Part shown: in pieces, positions 60,241 through 64,000 of the stretch | Layout of the letters: each line of letters begins with the position of its first letter | Position numbering within the stretch: position 1 is the stretch's first letter | The notes under the pieces: model-generated | Database searches by the model: none | The model's input: only the letters and a program-made list of their open reading frames with translations | Told to the model about the DNA's origin: nothing | Made by a program: the position numbers and the translations under genes | Source: Gaiellasilicea sp963761905 | GTDB lineage: Bacteria > Actinomycetota > Thermoleophilia > Gaiellales > Gaiellaceae | Assembly (NCBI GenBank): GCA_963761905.1 | Contig: CAVXIQ010000006.1 | Location: forward strand, 186,001-250,000 | DNA length: 64,000 nucleotides | Direction of reading: 5' to 3'

Positions 60241-61152
60241 TCAGCGCCGTAGCTCGCGCTCGACCGCGGCGGTGAGCTCCCGCACCGAGAACGTGCCCTC
60301 GAACCGCTCCTTGACGAGGCCGTCGGCTCCGACCAGGAACGTAAACGGCTCGGAGGGAAGCTTCCACTCCTTCACCCAGCGATTCGTCCCCTTCGTCGGA
60401 TCGTTGCCTTCGAAGATCTCGACGTGGATGAAGCGAATCTTCGACTTCGCGAACCTCTTTCGCACGGCTCCCACCACGTCGACGACCGGCCCACAGGTCC
60501 TGGTGGTGCAGAACTGCGGCGTCGCGAACGCGACGACGAACGGCGCCTTCTCCCTGAGCGCCTCGGCGACCGACACACGAAGCAGCTCGCGATCGGGCGG
60601 CTTCTGGGTCGAGAGAGCGTCGAGGTCGCCGCCCGTGCTGGCAAGCGTAGGCGTCTTGGAGGCGATGGCCCGGTCGCCGATCGACGGCGCCTTGCTCCGT
60701 TCCGCGACGACGACGTTTCCGAGCGCCTGGATCTTCCGTCCACCGATCGGCTCCGCGAGGATCCAGTACTTGCCCGGCCCGGGAATCTCGAGCCGGGTGA
60801 CGAAGATCGCACCGGCGTCCGCCTCGTCCGAGCCCTCGATCCCGATCGGCTCGGAGGTCGCGGTCGTCTCCAGGAACGGCTTCCGTTCGAGCCCGCGAGC
60901 GAGCCAGACGCGTGCCTTCGGCCGCGTCACGACCTGTCCCTGTCCACCGACGACGAGAAACGAGAACCGCACGGAACCCGGCTCGAAGTCAGCAGTTCCA
61001 GGAACGATCGCGACGTCTTCGCCGGGTGCCCGCCAGAGCGCTTCGAGCGAGCCGGCCGAAGGTTCCTCCACCGCTTCGGTGGAGGAGCCACCGCACCCGG
61101 TGACGAGGAGGAAGAGAGCGAGGACGAGGGGGAGGACGGCCGGGCGTGGCAC
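60241..61152 (-). CDS. Thioredoxin-fold lipoprotein
   Basis: 303 aa. Signal with lipobox LVTGC. An N-terminal beta-rich region of about 150 aa precedes a thioredoxin-like domain with FVVAFATPQFCTTRTCGPVV, where the cysteine spacing (C-x4-C) differs from the standard CxxC. The final part EPFTFLVGADGLVKERFEG is the usual cis-Pro/beta end of TlpA/ResA-like folds. It may function in cell-envelope thiol or copper (Sco-like) chemistry; the partner is unknown. It is convergent with the SDR gene. Confidence 0.72.
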   Translation of the reverse strand: MPRPAVLPLVLALFLLVTGCGGSSTEAVEEPSAGSLEALWRAPGEDVAIVPGTADFEPGSVRFSFLVVGGQGQVVTRPKARVWLARGLERKPFLETTATSEPIGIEGSDEADAGAIFVTRLEIPGPGKYWILAEPIGGRKIQALGNVVVAERSKAPSIGDRAIASKTPTLASTGGDLDALSTQKPPDRELLRVSVAEALREKAPFVVAFATPQFCTTRTCGPVVDVVGAVRKRFAKSKIRFIHVEIFEGNDPTKGTNRWVKEWKLPSEPFTFLVGADGLVKERFEGTFSVRELTAAVERELRR

Positions 61153-61180
61153 GCGGCGAGTCTAGCCGCGGCCTACACCC

Positions 61181-61288
61181 TTAATTGCCGTCTTGCCAGC
61201 CGCGGAGGATCGGACCGAGCCAGCCGCCGCAGACGGCGAGAAGGACGGGAGCCGAGAGCAGCAGAGAGAGAAGCCGCGTCTTCATCAT
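61181..61288 (-). CDS. 35-residue putative signal peptide pheromone precursor
   Basis: Too short for ordinary ORF calling. Two consecutive ATG codons at 61288 and 61285 follow a perfect AAAGGAGG by 4 and 7 nt. The product has a positive start (MMKTR), a hydrophobic stretch LLSLLLSAPVLLAVCGGWLG and a short tail PILRGWQDGN before TAA at 61181. It begins 17 nt after the stop of an XRE-TPR regulator on the same strand. The export-like core and mature-like C-terminal end fit a secreted signalling peptide such as PapR or SHP; a tiny membrane peptide is the alternative. Confidence 0.6.
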   Translation of the reverse strand: MMKTRLLSLLLSAPVLLAVCGGWLGPILRGWQDGN

Positions 61289-61305
61289 TGAGCCTCCTTT
61301 CTTCC

Positions 61306-62655
61306 TTAGAACCGGATGTCCTGGAGCGCCTCGGCGGCATTCCGGAAGAGGCGAGCCGCCTCCGGATCGTCACCGCGGCGCGCAGCCAGATCGCCGAGCG
61401 CGACCCAGGCGCCCGCGCGATGGCTGACCGAGGAAAGCTGTTCGTAGGCGGCGTCCGCGGCTCGGAAGCACACCTCGGCCTCGTCGAGGCGCCCGCGCTC
61501 CATCAGCGAACGGCCGAGGACGAGCTGCGAGCCGCCGATCTCGTCGAGGAAGTCCTCGCGATCTCCGAGCAGCTCGAGCGCATGCCGTGCGTGCTTCTCG
61601 GCCTCCTCCCAGTCGCCGAGCTGGAGGTGCACCGTGCCGAGCCCGCCCATCGCCACGGCCGCGTCGCCCTGCGACTCGACCTCGACGGCGACGGCGAACG
61701 ACGACTTGAGGAGCTCGATTGCCTCCTGGGGCTTGCCGAGGAGCAGGTTCAGGCCGCCGAGGTTGTTCAGCACTCGGCCGACCGTCCGCTCGTCGTTCAG
61801 CTCCTGGTAGAGCGCCTTGGCCTTCTCGGCGTAGCTGCGCGAGAGGACCCAGTGGCCGGTGCGCTCGGCGACGAGCGAGGCCTGGAAATAGCTGTTGGCG
61901 GTCATGCTGCGGTCGCCGACGGCCTGCGCCAGCTCGAGCGCGCGCTCGGCGTCCTCGCGCGCCGCCTCGAAGTCGCGCTGGCGGCGGTGGCAGCGAGAGC
62001 GCCACTGGAAGATGTCGGCCCGCAGGACGTCGCAGGGAAGCTCGGAGCGCTCGGCGAGCGTCAGCGCCTCACCGAAGAGGGCGATCGCGGTGCCGGTGCT
62101 GGAAACCTTGAAGCGACACGCGCCCAGACGGAAGACGAGCTCGGCGCGATCGAGATCCGAGAACGCGGGGCTTTCGGCGAGAGCGCGAGCCTCGGTGACG
62201 AGGTCGATGCCGCGCCTGGGGTCGCCGTCCTGCATTCGGGCCCACGCCTCACCTGAGCGAGCGCGAACCTCGAGCTCGGCGGCGTTCGTGGCTGCGACTG
62301 CGCTCCGCACGTCGTCGTAGACGGCGAGCGCGTCCTTGTAGTGATGCGCCTGCGTCAAAGCTTCGGCCTGCGTCAGCAGCGTCTCGACACGGCCGCGCTC
62401 GTCGGTGGAGACACCGCTCGCGAGGAAGGCCGGATCGACGTTGAGCCGCTGCGCGAGCCATTCCACCGTCTCCTGGGTCGGGCGCGTCTTGCCGCGCTCG
62501 ATCTGGCTGACGTACTCCTTCGAGAACCGGTCACCGGCGAGCTCGGTCTGCGTGAGCCCGGCCGAGACGCGCAGGAGGCGCAGCCGATCGCCCAGTCGTC
62601 CCGAGGCGGGAGGGGCGGCGGTGAGGCGGTGAGCGGTGGGGGTGGCTTCGTTCAT
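61306..62655 (-). CDS. XRE-type HTH regulator with TPR domain (RRNPP-like)
   Basis: 449 aa. Residues about 20-75 form an XRE helix-turn-helix (RLRLLRVSAGLTQTELAGDR, FSKEYVSQIERGKTRP). The rest consists of about eight tetratricopeptide repeats (LERALELAQAVG-type A helices, GRVLNNLGGLNLLLGKPQEA, AMGGLGTVHLQLGDWEEAEK). This domain order is that of the RRNPP peptide-sensing family (PlcR, PrgX, Rgg), which bind imported oligopeptides in the TPR groove. Upstream two adjacent 13-bp repeats may be its operator. It is directly followed by the 35-residue peptide gene. Confidence 0.83.
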   Translation of the reverse strand: MNEATPTAHRLTAAPPASGRLGDRLRLLRVSAGLTQTELAGDRFSKEYVSQIERGKTRPTQETVEWLAQRLNVDPAFLASGVSTDERGRVETLLTQAEALTQAHHYKDALAVYDDVRSAVAATNAAELEVRARSGEAWARMQDGDPRRGIDLVTEARALAESPAFSDLDRAELVFRLGACRFKVSSTGTAIALFGEALTLAERSELPCDVLRADIFQWRSRCHRRQRDFEAAREDAERALELAQAVGDRSMTANSYFQASLVAERTGHWVLSRSYAEKAKALYQELNDERTVGRVLNNLGGLNLLLGKPQEAIELLKSSFAVAVEVESQGDAAVAMGGLGTVHLQLGDWEEAEKHARHALELLGDREDFLDEIGGSQLVLGRSLMERGRLDEAEVCFRAADAAYEQLSSVSHRAGAWVALGDLAARRGDDPEAARLFRNAAEALQDIRF

Positions 62656-63005
62656 GGCGGTGGTTGATTCAGTGAAGTCGCAAGCGGAGTGGCGCGCCTA
62701 CCCCTTTGCGGGGATCTTTGGGATGGTCGAGAAGTGAAGCGAGCCTAGCACCGAATCACTTGACCGAGCTACTTGACTTTTTGGGACATGGCTCTTAAAG
62801 TGCGGCCAACTTGCTCGCTGGACGCCAGGCGATGCAAGGGCGCGCCACCGAGAAGCGAACGCGTACCACCGGAAGCCGTGGCTGGGCCGCAGAGTCACGA
62901 CCGACGGAGCGTCGCCCAGTGGCCGGCGCCTCAAAGGATCGTCCCCGGAGCCGCAGCCGGGGACGTTCCATGGTCCGAGGCAGCCCGCTCTGCGATGATC
63001 GAGGC
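62656..63005. promoter_or_regulatory. Intergenic control region between XRE-TPR gene and acyl-CoA synthetase
   Basis: 350 bp with no gene. It holds two adjacent 13-bp repeats (CGAATCACTTGAC at 62752 and CGAGCTACTTGAC at 62765), which could be the XRE operator. A plus-strand promoter lies at TTGACT (62773) with TAAAGT (62796), spacer 17 bp. A perfect 9-bp hairpin CGTCCCCGG/CCGGGGACG sits at 62940-62965 in the resulting leader of about 200 nt. Confidence 0.55.
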
Positions 63006-64000
63006 GTGATCGCCGGCGAGACGACGTTCGCGTGGAAGCCGTCCGCGGAGCAGCTCGAGCAGGCGAACGTCGTCCGGCTCGCGCGCTCGCTCGGCTGCGC
63101 GGACTACGCCTCGCTGCACCGGCTCTCGATCGAGGAGCCGGATCGGTTCTGGCGCGCCGTCGTGGACGATCTCGAGCTCGAGCTCGCGGCGCCGTGGGAG
63201 CGCGTCCTGGACGACTCGCGCGGGATCGCGTGGACGACCTGGTTCGAAGGAGCGCGCCTGAACCTGGCGACAGCCTGCGTCCACGTCTGGGCGGAACGCA
63301 CGCCCGACGCAGTGGCCGCGATCTTCGCCGGCGAGGACGGTGAGCGCAGCGAATGGTCGTTCCGAGAGCTGTCGATCCAGGTCGGAAGGTTCGCTCAGAG
63401 CCTCGCCACGCTGGGCGTTCAGGCCGGCGACCGAGTCGCGATCTACCTGCCGATGTGCCCGGAGGTCGCCGTCGTCTCGCACGCCTGCGCGCACCTCGGC
63501 GCGATCCAGGTGCCGATCTTCTCGGGCTTCGGCGCCGCCGCGGTCGCGCAGCGGCTCCAGGACTCCGGCGCACGGGTTGTCGTCACGGCCGACTGGTCGT
63601 ATCGCCGCGGGAGGAAGACGCAGATGCGGGAAACGATCGAGGAGGCGCGTCGGTCGTCGCCATCGGTCGAGCACGTCGTCGAATGGCGTCGCGGCGATCG
63701 TTCTTGGAGCGTGCCGCTGGGGGAAGGGACTCTTCGACCGCTCGAGGTTCCCGCAGAGCAGCCCTACCTCCTCGCCTACACCTCGGGTACGACGGGACGC
63801 CCGAAAGGAGCCGTTCACGTGCAGGGCGGGTTCCTCCTCTCGATCGCCCGCGAAGCCGCCTACCAGTCGGACATCCGCGCCGGCGATCGCGTCCTCTTCG
63901 CGACAGACATGGGCTGGATCATGGGGCCGTGGACGGTGGTCGGCGCCGGCGCGCTCGGCGCGGCCGTCGTGTACATGGAAGGCGCGCCCGACTGGCCCGA
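63006..64000 (+). CDS. Acyl-CoA synthetase (acetyl-CoA synthetase-like), 3' end outside window
   Basis: 331 codons are visible. An N-terminal acetyl-CoA-synthetase cap region (LHRLSIEEPDRFWRAVVDDL) leads to GVQAGDRVAIYLPMCPEVA and the AMP-binding P-loop YTSGTTGRPKGAVH, then FATDMGWIMGPWTVVGAG. Such enzymes activate short acids to acyl-AMP and then acyl-CoA; Acs-type N-terminal sequence suggests acetate, propionate or similar. The catalytic Lys region lies past the window edge. GTG 63006; an upstream in-frame stop sets the limit. Divergent from the XRE-TPR regulator, which might control it. Confidence 0.82.
   Translation, partial: MIAGETTFAWKPSAEQLEQANVVRLARSLGCADYASLHRLSIEEPDRFWRAVVDDLELELAAPWERVLDDSRGIAWTTWFEGARLNLATACVHVWAERTPDAVAAIFAGEDGERSEWSFRELSIQVGRFAQSLATLGVQAGDRVAIYLPMCPEVAVVSHACAHLGAIQVPIFSGFGAAAVAQRLQDSGARVVVTADWSYRRGRKTQMRETIEEARRSSPSVEHVVEWRRGDRSWSVPLGEGTLRPLEVPAEQPYLLAYTSGTTGRPKGAVHVQGGFLLSIAREAAYQSDIRAGDRVLFATDMGWIMGPWTVVGAGALGAAVVYMEGAPDWP

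Overview
The window is a GC-rich (about 70 %) stretch of an actinobacterial chromosome. Frequent GTG starts, ATGA/GTGA gene overlaps, actinobacterial-type 11-bp phosphate boxes, a KorAB ferredoxin oxidoreductase, a DipZ-type CcdA-thioredoxin protein and several DUF1206/BTAD/PASTA proteins suggest Actinomycetota, probably Thermoleophilia (Gaiellales or Solirubrobacterales-like). That taxonomic call is an inference from gene content. No rRNA, tRNA, CRISPR array, integrase or transposase was recognised.

Layout. 1-5.3 kb: Na+/H+ antiporter (cut by the window edge), DUF1206 membrane protein, Rieske oxygenase, then a DUF47-Pit phosphate transporter pair. 5.3-9.6 kb: RimK-like ATP-grasp ligase, a stand-alone pstS, and an arsenic operon arsR-arsM-aquaporin-arsC with a clear promoter/operator. 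9.6-16.5 kb: secreted and sensory proteins, namely a ScyD-like propeller, a lipocalin-like protein, a decayed paralogous unit, a membrane-anchored BTAD regulator with an external beta-propeller, an orphan solute-binding protein and another secreted propeller. 16.5-22.5 kb: complete pstSCAB-phoU followed by a divergent phoR/phoP pair. 22.5-31.4 kb: PASTA protein, haloalkane dehalogenase, MMPL exporter, MarR-MFS pair, and a hypothetical-response regulator-kinase operon. 31.4-38.8 kb: RTX-repeat protein, formyltransferase, reductase, MFS, an ECF sigma factor fused to a zinc-finger/TM tail, a region of very small SD-led ORFs, and an M24 peptidase. 39-43 kb: marR-small-korA-small-korB with a divergent small-protein gene. 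43-51 kb: DinB-type proteins, methyltransferases, O-antigen ligase-like protein, AlkA, ProC, Pgl. 51-64 kb: unusual helicase, DipZ, aldo/keto reductase, PAC2, CtaA, SelD, SDR, thioredoxin lipoprotein, an XRE-TPR regulator with a 35-codon peptide gene directly behind it, and the start of an acyl-CoA synthetase gene.

How parts work together. The best-supported system is a phosphate regulon. 11-bp direct repeats of a GTTCACC-type unit lie before pstS (two loci), before DUF47-pit, and between phoR and phoP. A second two-component system has its own 11-bp TTTTAC repeat, found before its own operon and before the adjacent RTX gene. The most novel candidates are the XRE-TPR/short-peptide pair at 61.2-62.7 kb (layout like PlcR-PapR), a 14-codon leader ORF ending RVWPPLTA followed by a hairpin at 37.1 kb, the transmembrane BTAD-propeller regulator next to an orphan solute-binding protein, and a structured leader before selD.

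Quality note. About ten otherwise normal genes are broken by single-base indels, many in G/C runs. They include proC, ctaA and a conserved MFS gene. This looks like consensus error from long-read assembly rather than mass pseudogenisation, and it affects gene calls throughout.
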